64,000 nt of DNA from Streptomyces zhihengii (GCF_016919245.1 NZ_JAFEJA010000001.1:6287501-6351500); one strand, 5' to 3'; counted from the first letter of the stretch, positions 34,527-43,277 are shown. The notes: generated by a model from the sequence alone, not told the origin. Translations and numbers: made by a program.

Positions 34527-35651
34527 GGCCAGCAGCACCGCCACCACCAGGCCCAGCAGCCCCGTCACCGGCAGCAACAGCCGCACGTCCACGACGGCCA
34601 CCAGACCGGCGCCGACCGCCAGCGTCACCGCGTTCGGCAGGAACATCAGCGTGCTCGCGGTCGCCGCCGTACGCCCCAGCACCGCGTCCGGCGTCTCGCG
34701 CTGCACCGCGGTCATCGCCGCCAGCAGCACGCACGGCAGCCCGAGACCGATCCCCGCGCTGCACACCAGCGCCACCGCGTCGTACGGCAGCGCCCGCAGC
34801 GCCACCGACACCGCGAACAGCGCCACCCCCGCCGCCGCGAGCCGGCGCTCACCCGCCCGCCGCAGCAGCGGCCCCGCCAGCAGACCGCACAGCACGGAGC
34901 CCGCGCCCTGCGCCGTGTAGAGCACACCCGTGAACGCGGGCGAGCGGTCCAGCACCGAGTCGGTCACCGCGAAGACCAGCGCCCCGTTGATCCCGGCCAG
35001 CGCCATCGCCGCCGCCCCGCCGGCCACCAGCGGCCCCAGCACCGGCGAACGCCGCAACTCCCGCGCGCCGGCCCACGCCCCGGCGAAGGGACCGGGGCCC
35101 TCCCGCGGCCCCGGCGGCTCCTCCCGCACCCGCAGCAGCGCGAACACCCCGGCCGCCGCGGCGAACGACACGATGTCCAGCAGCGCCACCGACGCCCCGC
35201 CGAACCGGGTGAACAGCGCCACCCCCACCAGCGGCGCCACCAGCTTCATCCCCTCGTTCGCCGCCATGCGCAGGCCGTTGACGTCGCCGAGCAGCCGGGC
35301 GTCCACGACCTTCGTGACGATGCCCGCCTCGGCGGCGTCCTGCATCACCGAGACGGCCCCGTACACCGCCAGCACCGTGAACAGGATCCACACCCGCCCG
35401 GCGGAGTCCACGGCCAGCAGCGGGAGCAGCAGCACCGCCATCGCCAGGTTCGACCACACCAGCAGCGGCCGCCGCCGGAACCGGTCCGCGACCGCGCCCA
35501 GCAGCGGGCCGGCCAGCGTAGGCGCCCACATCGCGAAGGCGGTCAGCGCGGCCAGCGAGTCGGAGCCCGTCAGCGACTTCACCCAGACCCCGGCCGCGAG
35601 CCACATCGCCGACGTCCCGAACCCGGAGACCACCACCCCGGCCAGGTACAT
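34479..35651 (-). CDS. major facilitator superfamily exporter
   Basis: This 390-residue, roughly 12-segment MFS transporter is of the drug/proton-antiporter kind. The loop 2-3 motif appears as GPLLGAVADRFRRRPLLVWS, and the middle loop is proline-rich (REEPPGPREGPGPFAG). Later segments include LYTAQGAGSVLCGLLAGPLL and GLPCVLLAAMTAVQRETPDA. The substrate is unknown. I chose the ATG at 35651, which starts directly at the first membrane segment. The frame stays open for 83 more codons upstream through a 63-bp tandem repeat, which I regard as non-coding. It converges on the gene coupled to kdgD. Confidence 0.88.
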   Translation of the reverse strand: MYLAGVVVSGFGTSAMWLAAGVWVKSLTGSDSLAALTAFAMWAPTLAGPLLGAVADRFRRRPLLVWSNLAMAVLLLPLLAVDSAGRVWILFTVLAVYGAVSVMQDAAEAGIVTKVVDARLLGDVNGLRMAANEGMKLVAPLVGVALFTRFGGASVALLDIVSFAAAAGVFALLRVREEPPGPREGPGPFAGAWAGARELRRSPVLGPLVAGGAAAMALAGINGALVFAVTDSVLDRSPAFTGVLYTAQGAGSVLCGLLAGPLLRRAGERRLAAAGVALFAVSVALRALPYDAVALVCSAGIGLGLPCVLLAAMTAVQRETPDAVLGRTAATASTLMFLPNAVTLAVGAGLVAVVDVRLLLPVTGLLGLVVAVLLARRGRVPEASARSGHP

Positions 35652-35989
35652 CCCGGCTGCTGCTCTTCCCGGGCTCGGTTCGCCTCCGGGGCGCTCAAGA
35701 CGGTCCCGACGGTCGACCGTGCCTGCCTTCCCCGGGCTCGGTTCGCCTCCGGGGCGCTCAAGACGGTCCCGACGGTCGACCGTGCTCGATCCCTCGTTCC
35801 TCGGGACCTCCGCGCGCTCTCCCTTTCGGCACCGCCCGCGCCCCTTCGGCTCACTCGCCCCTCTGCCCGGGTGCCGCCTTCGTCTCCGCACCGCCCGCAC
35901 ACCCCTTCGGCTCCTCGCCCGCGGGGCCCGTCCGGCCCCCGGCGAGGACGCTCGCAGCTAAGGCACCCCGTACGGATCGGGCAGTCGGC
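35652..35989. other. 338-bp intergenic stretch with repeats
   Basis: Apart from the tandem repeat described separately, this stretch has pyrimidine-rich sequence on the plus strand (about 35790-35960) that differs from the surrounding coding DNA. I see no gene or clear promoter. Confidence 0.4.
35668..35785. repeat. two identical 55-bp copies, 63-bp period
   Basis: 35668-35722 and 35731-35785 are identical. Each begins CCCGGGCTCGGTTCGCC and ends GGTCGACCGTGC. The 63-base period is 21 codons, which keeps the upstream extension of the MFS frame open. Confidence 0.85.
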
Positions 35990-36406
35990 CTAGGAGGCGG
36001 CGGGCCGGGCCTCACAGCGCAGTGCGGCCGCCGTCGCCAGCGCGCCCGCTCCCTCCCACAGGCCCACCCCGAGGAAGCCCGCCGGTGCGCGGCCCGTGAC
36101 CACGGCGAGGGTGAACACGGCGCAGGTCAGCAGCCGGAACGGCACCGTCCAGCGGAAGAACGGCTTCCAGTCGGACAGTGCCGCCAGCACGTAGTACACG
36201 CCCACGTTCACCGCCGCCATCGAGGAGGCGGTGACGAAGACCTCCGTGTGGTCCCCCTCCGCGCGCCGCCCCCGCGGCACGGCCTCGAACCCCATGACCG
36301 CGAGCAGCGCGCCGGGCGCCAGCAGCCCCACCACCCCCAGCAGGGCGGCGAGCAGACCGAAGACGGCCATGGTCCAGCCGGACGGGGAACGGGGCAGTAC
36401 GCGCAC
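35990..36406 (-). CDS. small four-segment membrane protein
   Basis: The 138-residue protein has four hydrophobic segments: AVFGLLAALLGVVGLLAPGA, VFVTASSMAAVNVGVYYVLA, LLTCAVFTLAVVTG and FLGVGLWEGAGALATAA. A charged loop (PRGRRAEGDHTE) follows the first segment. I recognise no named family. I chose the GTG at 36406 because GGAGG lies five bases upstream. It is monocistronic, followed (leftward) by the repeat-bearing region upstream of the MFS gene and preceded by a 15-bp repeat array. Confidence 0.78.
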   Translation of the reverse strand: MRVLPRSPSGWTMAVFGLLAALLGVVGLLAPGALLAVMGFEAVPRGRRAEGDHTEVFVTASSMAAVNVGVYYVLAALSDWKPFFRWTVPFRLLTCAVFTLAVVTGRAPAGFLGVGLWEGAGALATAAALRCEARPAAS

Positions 36407-36506
36407 AACGGCCTCCAGCGAAAGGGGAGTCGGGGATCACGGAGCCCCTGCATACCCTCTGCGCCCGGCCCGCGCCCACCCCTTTGTCCGCCCGTCCCCT
36501 CGTCAG

Positions 36507-36596
36507 CCCGCGGCGCCAAGGCCCGCGGCGCCAAGGCCCGCGGCGCCAAGGCCCGCGGCGCCAACGCCCGCGGCGCCAACGCCCGGCGGTGCGAAC
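36507..36596. repeat. 15-bp tandem repeat array (about six copies)
   Basis: Three copies of CCCGCGGCGCCAAGG, two of CCCGCGGCGCCAACG and a degenerate sixth run from 36507 to 36596. They start seven bases beyond the stop of the leftward reductase gene (36604). The unit contains the palindrome GGCGCC. Confidence 0.9.
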
Positions 36597-36603
36597 GCCC
36601 GCC

Positions 36604-37176
36604 TCAGCGCACGACGTCGAACACGTTGAGCTGGAGACCGTTGGCGTACGCCGCGTGCTCGACGAGCTTCAGCTTCTGGGCGTCCTTGTCCGTGGTGCTG
36701 AACAGGCGCTTGCCCGCGCCGAGCAGCAGCGGGAAGACGAGCAGGTGGTAGCGGTCGATCAGCCCGGCGTCCGAGAGCGCCCGGTTCAGGCCGGCGCTGC
36801 CGTGGACGAGGATCGGGCCGCCCTCCGTCTCCTTCAGCGCGGCGACCTCGTCGAGGGAGCGCAGGATCGTCGTCTCGCCCCAGTTCCCGACGAGGCCGTC
36901 CTCGCCGAGGGTGGTGGAGACCACGTACTTCGGCATCTCCTTGTACTCGGCGAAGTCCTCCATGTCCGGCCACACCGGGCTGAACGCCTCGTAGCTGGTC
37001 CGGCCGAACAGCAGGGCGGTGGCCTCCTGCTGCTCCCTGCCCTTGATCTCGTACGCCTCCGGCACGAACTCGACGTCCTTGAAGGTCCACCCCGAGTTCC
37101 GGTAGCCGGGCTCGCCGCCGGGGGCCTCCACGACCCCGTCGAGTGACACGAAGGCGGAGGTGATCAGAGTGCGCAT
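36604..37176 (-). CDS. dihydrofolate reductase-like (RibD C-terminal) family protein
   Basis: This 190-residue protein of the RibD C-terminal/DHFR-like family starts MRTLITSAFVSLDGVVEAPG, the usual opening, with ALLFGRTSYEAFSPVWPD, KYVVSTTLGEDG, GPILVHGSAGLNRALSDAGL and LLVFPLLLGAGKRLF. Such NADPH-dependent reductase-like proteins are common in actinobacteria; the substrate is unknown, and it is not the folate enzyme itself. GAGGA lies seven bases before the ATG at 37176. The 15-bp repeat array follows directly after the stop. Confidence 0.9.
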   Translation of the reverse strand: MRTLITSAFVSLDGVVEAPGGEPGYRNSGWTFKDVEFVPEAYEIKGREQQEATALLFGRTSYEAFSPVWPDMEDFAEYKEMPKYVVSTTLGEDGLVGNWGETTILRSLDEVAALKETEGGPILVHGSAGLNRALSDAGLIDRYHLLVFPLLLGAGKRLFSTTDKDAQKLKLVEHAAYANGLQLNVFDVVR

Positions 37177-37344
37177 GTCCAGGTCCTCACAGTGGTTCGG
37201 GCGTCCGGCCGTTGGGGCCGGTGCGCGCATTCGACCACAGGGGCGGGTGCGCACCAGCCGTATTGTCAGACCCCGGCGCGCGGCGGAACTCATCGGTCAC
37301 CGCCCGGCGCGTTTCCCCGCCCCCGGACCGCGAGCACCCAGGGC

Positions 37345-38796
37345 TCAGCCGGCGAGCGCCGCCGCCATCATCTTCTGCGCGACCGGCGCCGCCAGCCCGT
37401 TGCCGCTCACCTCGGACCGTTCGGCGCCCGAGTCCTGCACGATCACCGCGACCGCGACCTGCTTGCCGCTGCCGGGGTCCTCGGCCCAGGAGGTGAACCA
37501 GGCGTACGGCGTCCTGCTGTTGTTCTCGCCGTGCTGGGCGGTGCCCGTCTTGCCGCCGACCTCGGCGCCGGCGATCCGCGCGTTCGATCCCGTGCCGTCC
37601 TCGACGACCGTGACCATCGCGCTGCGCAACTGCTCCGCGACGGACGAGGAGACGATCCGCCGCTCGTCCGGGTCCTCGTACGACTCCAGCGTCCCGCCGT
37701 CCCCGTCCACCACCTCGGAGACCATGTGCGGGGAGGCCAGCACACCGTCGTTGGCGAGCGCGGCCGACACCATGGACATCTGGAGCGGTGTGGCGGTCAC
37801 CGAGAACTGCCCGATGCCGCTCAGCGCCGTCTGCGCGTCGTCCATGCCGGTCGGATACACACTGGCCCAGGCGCGCACCGGGACGTCCAGCGCGTCGTCG
37901 TTGAAGCCGAACTTCTCGGCCATGGCCCTGACCTTGTCCTGCCCGAGGTCCACGGCCAGCTTCCCGAAGACGTTGTTGCAGGAGTACCGCAGCGCCGTGC
38001 GCAGCGAGGCGTCCTCGCAGGGCGCGGCGGGGTTCTCGTTGGTGAGGTCCTTCGTGGAGCCCGGCAGCGGGTACGGGTCGGGGCTGTCGGTCCGCTCGTC
38101 CACCGAGCCGTACAGGCCCTCCTCCAGCGCGGCGGCCGCGACGACCAGCTTGAACGTCGAACCGGGTGGGAGCGGCTGGCGCAGCGCGCGGTTCACCAGC
38201 GGCTTGTCGGGGTCGTCGAGCAGCTTCTGCCAGGCGTCGCCGTCGCCGGTGCCGCTGATCGCCGACGGGTCGTACGACGGCGTGCTCACCATGCCGAGGA
38301 CGTCCCCGGTCGCCGGGTCGAGGGCCACGGCGGCGCCCTTGGCGTCGCCGAGCGCCTCGAAGCCCGCCTTCTGCACGGCCGGGTCGATCGTCGTCAGCAC
38401 GTCGCCCGGCTTCTGCCGGGCACCGGTCAGCGCGTCCAGCGGGTCCTTCAGCCGCTCGTCGGTGCCGTCCAGCACACCGGCGTGGATGCCTTCGAGCTGG
38501 GTGGCCCCGTACGCCTGGGAGCTGTAGCCCGTGACCGGGGCGTAGAGGGCGCCGTCGGTGTAGGTGCGCTGGTAGGCGAGATCGCCGTGCTCGGTCCGCG
38601 CCGAACCGGTGACGGCGGACCCGGCCACGACGATGTCGCCCAGCGGCTGCGCGTACTGCGCGATGGTCCGGCGGTGGTTGTTCTCGTTCGTGGCGAGTGC
38701 GCGCGCGTCGTACGCCTGCACCCAGGTCGCCCGCACCAGCAGGGCGAGCACCAGCAGCAGACTGAAGACGGCGGCACGCCGGATCGTCGTGTTCAT
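37345..38796 (-). CDS. class B penicillin-binding protein (PbpA/PBP2-like transpeptidase)
   Basis: The 483-residue cell-wall transpeptidase has an N-terminal membrane anchor (VFSLLLVLALLVRATWV), a non-catalytic pedestal domain (about 40-160), and the penicillin-binding domain. Active-site motifs are STFK (the nucleophilic serine, near residue 215), SCN near 280, and KTGTAQ near 420. It lies outside the dcw cluster and without an adjacent rodA/ftsW gene, so it may be one of the extra class B PBPs of Streptomyces, possibly used in sporulation or stress. A cysteine (PCED) and SCNN appear in the catalytic domain. It is flanked by unrelated genes on the same strand. Confidence 0.92.
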   Translation of the reverse strand: MNTTIRRAAVFSLLLVLALLVRATWVQAYDARALATNENNHRRTIAQYAQPLGDIVVAGSAVTGSARTEHGDLAYQRTYTDGALYAPVTGYSSQAYGATQLEGIHAGVLDGTDERLKDPLDALTGARQKPGDVLTTIDPAVQKAGFEALGDAKGAAVALDPATGDVLGMVSTPSYDPSAISGTGDGDAWQKLLDDPDKPLVNRALRQPLPPGSTFKLVVAAAALEEGLYGSVDERTDSPDPYPLPGSTKDLTNENPAAPCEDASLRTALRYSCNNVFGKLAVDLGQDKVRAMAEKFGFNDDALDVPVRAWASVYPTGMDDAQTALSGIGQFSVTATPLQMSMVSAALANDGVLASPHMVSEVVDGDGGTLESYEDPDERRIVSSSVAEQLRSAMVTVVEDGTGSNARIAGAEVGGKTGTAQHGENNSRTPYAWFTSWAEDPGSGKQVAVAVIVQDSGAERSEVSGNGLAAPVAQKMMAAALAG

Positions 38797-38941
38797 CTCC
38801 CGGAAGGACGAGCACCCTCCGGCGGAACGTTCCGCCTCGCGGCTTTTCTCAGGATTTCCTCATCGGCGCCGGGGCCGCCCGCCGGCTGCCGGACGGATGT
38901 CCGGGGCGGGCGCGGGACCGGTCGCGGTGTGCGCGGACCGG

Positions 38942-39604
38942 TCAGCGCGGCGCGATGAACCCCGACTCGTACGCCGCGATCACCGCCTGCGTCCGGTCGC
39001 GGGCCCCGGTCTTCGCCAGCACCGCCGCCACATGGGTCTTCGCCGTCGCCGGGCCCACCCCCATCCGGGCGGCGATCTCCGCGTTCGTCAGGCCCCGCGC
39101 CATCAGCCGCAGCACCTCGGCCTCCCGGTCGGTCAGCCGCGCCGCCCAGGCGGGCGCGGGCGCCTGCCGGCGGCCGTACTCGGCGGCCAGCGACCGCACG
39201 GCCGCGGGGAACAGCAGCGAGTCGCTCGCCGCCACCAGCCGCACCGCCCGCACCAGCTCCTCCGCTGCCGCCCGCTTCAGCAGGAACCCGGCCGCCCCGG
39301 CCCGCAGGGCCTCGTAGACGTACGCGTCGTTCTCGAAGGTCGTCACCACCACGATCCGCGGCGGGTCCGCCATGGACGCGAGGATCCGCTCCGTCGCCCG
39401 GATGCCGTCGACCTCCGGCATCCGCACGTCCATGAGCACCACGTCGGGCCGGGTCTCCCGGACCACCGTGACCGCCTCGGCGCCCGTCGCCGCCTCGCCG
39501 GCGACCTCCAGGCCGTCCTCCGCCTCCAGGATGACCCGCAGCGCGGTGCGGACCATCCGCTCGTCGTCGGCCAGCACGATCCGGACCGCGCCGCCCGCGC
39601 TCAC
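38942..39604 (-). CDS. NarL/FixJ-family response regulator
   Basis: The 220-residue response regulator has a receiver domain with the acidic pocket (IVLADDERM), the phosphorylation aspartate in VVLMDVRMPEVDG, and the lysine in GFLLKRAAAEEL. A C-terminal LuxR-type helix-turn-helix follows (LTDREAEVLRLMARGLTNAE then IAARMGVGPATAKTHVAAVL). The GTG start at 39604 overlaps the kinase stop by four bases (GTGA), so the two should form one phosphorelay. Target genes are unknown. The upstream membrane protein in the same coupled set may be regulated by or feed signal to the pair. Confidence 0.94.
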   Translation of the reverse strand: MSAGGAVRIVLADDERMVRTALRVILEAEDGLEVAGEAATGAEAVTVVRETRPDVVLMDVRMPEVDGIRATERILASMADPPRIVVVTTFENDAYVYEALRAGAAGFLLKRAAAEELVRAVRLVAASDSLLFPAAVRSLAAEYGRRQAPAPAWAARLTDREAEVLRLMARGLTNAEIAARMGVGPATAKTHVAAVLAKTGARDRTQAVIAAYESGFIAPR

Positions 39605-41142
39605 CGGCCGCCCCCGAACGGCAGCAGCACCGACACCCGCCACACCCCGTCGTGCGCCCCGGCCGCCGCCCGTCCGCCGAGCAGCACCGCCCGCTCCGTG
39701 ACACCGCGCAGCCCCCGGCCGCCGCCGGGCCGCACCACGGGCGCCGCGGCGGGCAGCGGATTCTCCATCGTGATCTCCAACTCCTCGCCGCGTACGGCGA
39801 TCCACAGGGACACCGGGTGACCCCCGGCGTGACGCAGGGCGTTGCTCAGGCCCTCCTGCACGATCCGGTACGCCTCGCGCGAGACGTGCGCCGGCACGGT
39901 GCCGGGCTCGCCCGCCACCTCCAGCGCCACCGGCACACCGCTGCGGGACACCAGCCCCCGCACGGCGTCCAGGGCGGGCCCGGACGGCTCCCCGCCGGCC
40001 TCGCCGTCCTGCCGCAACAGGCCCAGGACCCCGTCCAGTTCGGCGACCGTGCGCCGGGTCGTCTCCTCGATCGCGGCCAGCGCCTCCCGGACGAACTCCA
40101 CGTCGCGGTCCAGCACACGCCGGGCGGCACCGGCCTGGAGGGTGACCGCGGAGAGGGCGTGACCGACGGAGTCGTGCAGTTCGCGCGCCAGGCGGTTGCG
40201 CTCCGCCAGTTCGGCCGCCCGCCGCTCGGCCGCCGCCAGCCGGTCCGCCGGTGCCGGGCCGAGCAGGACGACGGCCCGGCCCGCGAGCAGCGCCCCGACC
40301 GCCGCCGACACCGCCGCGAGGGCGAGCAGCATCCCGAGACCGGCCGGCGGCAGCAGCACCGCCGCCAGGGGTGAGCCGTCCACCCCCAGGTAGGTGCGCA
40401 CATCCGGCAGCAGCGGCGTCAGCAGCAGTGCCACGGCGAACGGCGGCACCGCCAGCGAAGCCCCGCTGACCAGTGCCCCGACCCCCAGATGCAGGACGAA
40501 CCAGCACGCCGTGCGCAGCCGTGCGGCCCTGCTGCGGGCGGGCCCCTCCGCGAAGCGGTCGGCCCCCGCGCCGCACAGGGCACGGGCCGCGCCCACCGCC
40601 AGCGGCCGGGCCACGGGGAAGAGCCCGGCGAGCGCGGCGAGCGGCAGCGCCACGGCGTAGGCGCCGAACTGGTGGGCCGCGGAACCGGCGAGGGCGTTCT
40701 CGCCGCCGCCCACCAGCGGGCCCACCACCACGGTGCCCACCAGCCAGAACGGCATCAACAGCGCGCCGCCGAGCACCAGATGGACCCAGCGCAGCCGCGC
40801 CCGGGGGCCGAGCAGCGCCCCGGAGGCGGCCCGCAGACGGGACCGGGCGCTGCTCGCGCGCCGCGGCGGCGGAGGCGGGGTGTGGCGGCTCGCGGGTCGT
40901 GCCGGCTGGTGGGTCTCGTCGTGGTGGGCGGGGCGCGCCGGTGTGGCGGTCTCGTCGTCGTGGGCCGGTCGTGCCGGTGTGGCGGTCTCTCCGCCGAGGG
41001 CTCGCCGCGGCGGCGGAGGCGGGGTGTGGCGGCTCGCGGGTCGTGCCGGCTGGTGGGTCTCGTCGTGGTGGGCGGGGCGCGCCGGTGTGGGGGCCTCCCC
41101 GTCGGCGAGTCGCGCCGCCGCGCCGGGCCCGCCGTCGCTCAC
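39601..41142 (-). CDS. DesK/NarX-type sensor histidine kinase with repeat-bearing N-terminal tail
   Basis: This 513-residue kinase of the HisKA_3 class lies immediately upstream of its regulator. Residues 1 to about 112 are a hydrophilic tail of Pro/Ala/His-rich repeats (TPARPAHHDETHQPARP twice, RHTPPPPPRRA twice). About six membrane segments follow (115-300), then the H-box LARELHDSVGHALSAV with the phospho-accepting histidine near 320, the N-box EGLSNALRHAGGH and the G-box GGGRGLRGVTERA. I chose the GTG at 41142 because it overlaps the upstream stop (GTGA). The tail arises from an 87-bp duplication and is not typical of the family. The signal is unknown. Confidence 0.9.
   Translation of the reverse strand: MSDGGPGAAARLADGEAPTPARPAHHDETHQPARPASRHTPPPPPRRALGGETATPARPAHDDETATPARPAHHDETHQPARPASRHTPPPPPRRASSARSRLRAASGALLGPRARLRWVHLVLGGALLMPFWLVGTVVVGPLVGGGENALAGSAAHQFGAYAVALPLAALAGLFPVARPLAVGAARALCGAGADRFAEGPARSRAARLRTACWFVLHLGVGALVSGASLAVPPFAVALLLTPLLPDVRTYLGVDGSPLAAVLLPPAGLGMLLALAAVSAAVGALLAGRAVVLLGPAPADRLAAAERRAAELAERNRLARELHDSVGHALSAVTLQAGAARRVLDRDVEFVREALAAIEETTRRTVAELDGVLGLLRQDGEAGGEPSGPALDAVRGLVSRSGVPVALEVAGEPGTVPAHVSREAYRIVQEGLSNALRHAGGHPVSLWIAVRGEELEITMENPLPAAAPVVRPGGGRGLRGVTERAVLLGGRAAAGAHDGVWRVSVLLPFGGGR
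40860..41090. repeat. 87-bp direct duplication inside the histidine kinase gene
   Basis: 40860-40946 and 41004-41090 appear identical base for base, with a 144-base period (48 codons, in frame). The intervening bases carry a shorter partial copy. They encode the repeated N-terminal tail of the kinase. Confidence 0.88.
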
Positions 41143-42110
41143 GTGTCGCGCCGGCGCAGCAGGGCGGCGATCGCGCAGCTCAGCAGCAGGCCGGAGATCA
41201 TCGCCCCAGCGTAGGTCAGCGTCAGCGGCACCGTGGCCCGGTTCGCGTCGTCCGACGACGGCAGCAGGGTGGCCAGCAGCATCCAGCCGCCCCACGCGCC
41301 GAGCGCGCCCGCCGAGGTCCACGCCACGGCCAGCACGGGCCGCAGCGGCCACGCCGGCACCGCCCGGAAGGCCAGCACCAGCACGGCTGCCGCGGCGACG
41401 ACGGCGAACGAGGCGTGCATCGCCTCCAGTACGCGGAAGTCGGTGCTGCGCTCCGCGACGGTCCGCGGGGGCAGCGCCCGTGTCGAACCGGCGGCCCACA
41501 GCACATGCATCACGGCCGGCCCGAGCGCGAGCAGCGCGCCCGCCACGGCGCAGCCGCGCATCCGGGGACCGGTCGCCGCCGACGGCAGCTCCCACAGCGT
41601 CCCCTGCCACAGATGGCCCCAGCGCTGCCGGGCGTAGAGCACGAAGAGGGTGCCCAGGGCGATCCCCTGGACGATGAAGCCGGTGTAGACGACGTCGAAC
41701 ACCCAGGCGTCCAGGAACGGTTCGTCGGAGACGTCCCGGGTGCTGCTGCCGCCCAGGGCGCCCGTGGCCAGGTGCAGCGGGAAGCCGACCATGATCGGGG
41801 CGAGCAGCCCGGTGGCCGCCCACATCGGCACCGTCAGCAGCCAGGCCCGCACCCGCAGGCCCCAGGGCCGGGTCAGCAGCAGCGCCAGCACGATCACGGC
41901 ACCGTCCATGAGCACGGTCAGGCCGTTGGCGGCCGCCGTGACGGCACGGTTCTCCAGCAGCACGCTGCCGTCCGGGATGCCGATCCGGCTGCCCGCGATC
42001 CAGGCGGCCTTGAGGGCGAGGTAGGGCAGGCAGGAGGCGATCGCCAGGGCGCGCAGCGCGGGGCGCAGCGGCCCGGGGCGCAGGATGCCGGACGGGACGG
42101 TCGGTGTCAT
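41139..42110 (-). CDS. multi-pass membrane protein coupled to the two-component system
   Basis: The 323-residue protein has about eight hydrophobic segments (LRALAIASCLPYLALKAAWI first, LSCAIAALLRRRDT last). It begins MTPTVPSGILRP and ends in a short basic tail. I recognise no named family. Its stop overlaps the kinase start by four bases, so membrane protein, kinase and regulator form a coupled three-gene set. A sensing or accessory role is a reasonable inference. The ATG at 42110 follows a 325-base repeat-rich intergenic region. Confidence 0.82.
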   Translation of the reverse strand: MTPTVPSGILRPGPLRPALRALAIASCLPYLALKAAWIAGSRIGIPDGSVLLENRAVTAAANGLTVLMDGAVIVLALLLTRPWGLRVRAWLLTVPMWAATGLLAPIMVGFPLHLATGALGGSSTRDVSDEPFLDAWVFDVVYTGFIVQGIALGTLFVLYARQRWGHLWQGTLWELPSAATGPRMRGCAVAGALLALGPAVMHVLWAAGSTRALPPRTVAERSTDFRVLEAMHASFAVVAAAAVLVLAFRAVPAWPLRPVLAVAWTSAGALGAWGGWMLLATLLPSSDDANRATVPLTLTYAGAMISGLLLSCAIAALLRRRDT

Positions 42111-42434
42111 GCCGTCCACCCTGCTGGCGGCGGGCGGGCGGGGGCGTCCCGCGCGGTGACGATCCGTCTCCGCCGCTCGGCGGAGACGGCCCGCCCGGAG
42201 AGCGCGGTTCGGCCCGCCCGCGTGGTGGAGGCGCGAGCGGGCCGGTGACCGCGGTGGCACGGATCCCGGGCGGTGGCACGGATCCCGGGTGGTGGTCCGC
42301 ATCCGGGGCGGGGGAGCGGCGCCGGGCGCTGGTCCGTACCCCCGGCGAGGGGCGGCGGGCGGTGGTGCCGATCCCCGGCGAGGGGCGGCGGGCGGTGGTC
42401 CGTACCCCGGGCCGGGGAGCGGCGCCGGGCGGGG
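42111..42434. repeat. intergenic region with short tandem duplications
   Basis: CGGTGGCACGGATCCCGGG occurs at 42252-42270 and directly again at 42271-42289. A 27-bp unit beginning CCCCGGCGAGGGGCGGCG occurs at 42340-42366 and 42373-42399 (33-base period). GGAGCGGCGCCGGGCG also recurs (42313-42328 and 42416-42431). No gene is visible. Confidence 0.8.
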
Positions 42435-43205
42435 TCAGAGGCGGCGGGTGGCGAGGGTGAGGCGGTCGCGGGCGTCGAACAGCGCGTCCTTGATCATCTG
42501 CTCGTGCGCCGGGGTCAGCCGGGCGACCGGCACCGAGCAGCTGATCGCGTCGCGCGCGGGCGTGCGGTAGGGGATGGCGATGCCGAAGCAGCGCAGGCCG
42601 AGGGTGTTCTCCTCGCGGTCCACGGCGTACCCCTGCTCGCGGATCACCTGGAGCTCCTCGATGAGCTTCTCGCGGTCGGTGAGGGTGTGCTCGGTCAGCG
42701 GCGCGAGGGTCTCCGGGAGCATCTTGCGCACCTGCTCGTCGGTGTACGTGGCCAGCAGCGCCTTGCCCAGCGAGGTGGAGTGGGCGGGCAGCCGGCGGCC
42801 GACCCGGGTGAAGGGGCGCAGATAGTGCTGGGACTGCCGGGTCGCGAGGTACACCACGTTGGTGCCGTCGAGCCGCGCGAGGTGGATGGTCTCCGTGGTG
42901 TCGTCCAGGAGCCGGTCCAGCGTCGGCCGGGCCGCCGCGACGACCTCGTCGCCGTCGATGTACGAGGTGCCCACCAGCAGGGCGCGCACGCCGATGCCGT
43001 AGCGGGTGCCGGTGGCGTCCGTCTCCACCCACCCCAGCTCGACCAGGGTGCGCAGCAGCATGTAGAGGCTGGACTTGGGGTACCCGACGGCCTCCTGGAC
43101 GGCGGCGAGCGAGTGCATCCCCGGACGGCCGGCGAAGTACTCCAGCAACTCCACCGTCCGTACGGCCGACTTGACCTGCGACCCACCCGAATCGACAGCT
43201 GACAT
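42435..43205 (-). CDS. IclR-family transcriptional regulator
   Basis: The 256-residue protein has an N-terminal winged helix (VKSAVRTVELLEYFAGRPG, then SLAAVQEAVGYPKSSLYMLL) and the IclR effector domain (GVRALLVGTSYIDGDEVV, LPAHSTSLGKALLATY, GYAVDREENTLGLRCFGIAI, ISCSVPVARLT). Such proteins often repress catabolic genes until an intermediate is bound. It is divergent from the ketoglutaric semialdehyde dehydrogenase gene, with an operator-like palindrome between them, and a similar site occurs in front of kdgD. Control of the uronate/aldarate pathway is therefore likely. The effector is unknown. Confidence 0.92.
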   Translation of the reverse strand: MSAVDSGGSQVKSAVRTVELLEYFAGRPGMHSLAAVQEAVGYPKSSLYMLLRTLVELGWVETDATGTRYGIGVRALLVGTSYIDGDEVVAAARPTLDRLLDDTTETIHLARLDGTNVVYLATRQSQHYLRPFTRVGRRLPAHSTSLGKALLATYTDEQVRKMLPETLAPLTEHTLTDREKLIEELQVIREQGYAVDREENTLGLRCFGIAIPYRTPARDAISCSVPVARLTPAHEQMIKDALFDARDRLTLATRRL

Positions 43206-43277
43206 CACTCTTCGCCCCTTCTTGACCGCGTGGAACGGCCGGAAATAAGGTCCCAGCATATTCATCACCCGGGACGC

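Noticed and set aside
36507..36596. Possible CRISPR array
   Set aside because: Units are contiguous 15-mers without unique spacers and no cas genes are present.
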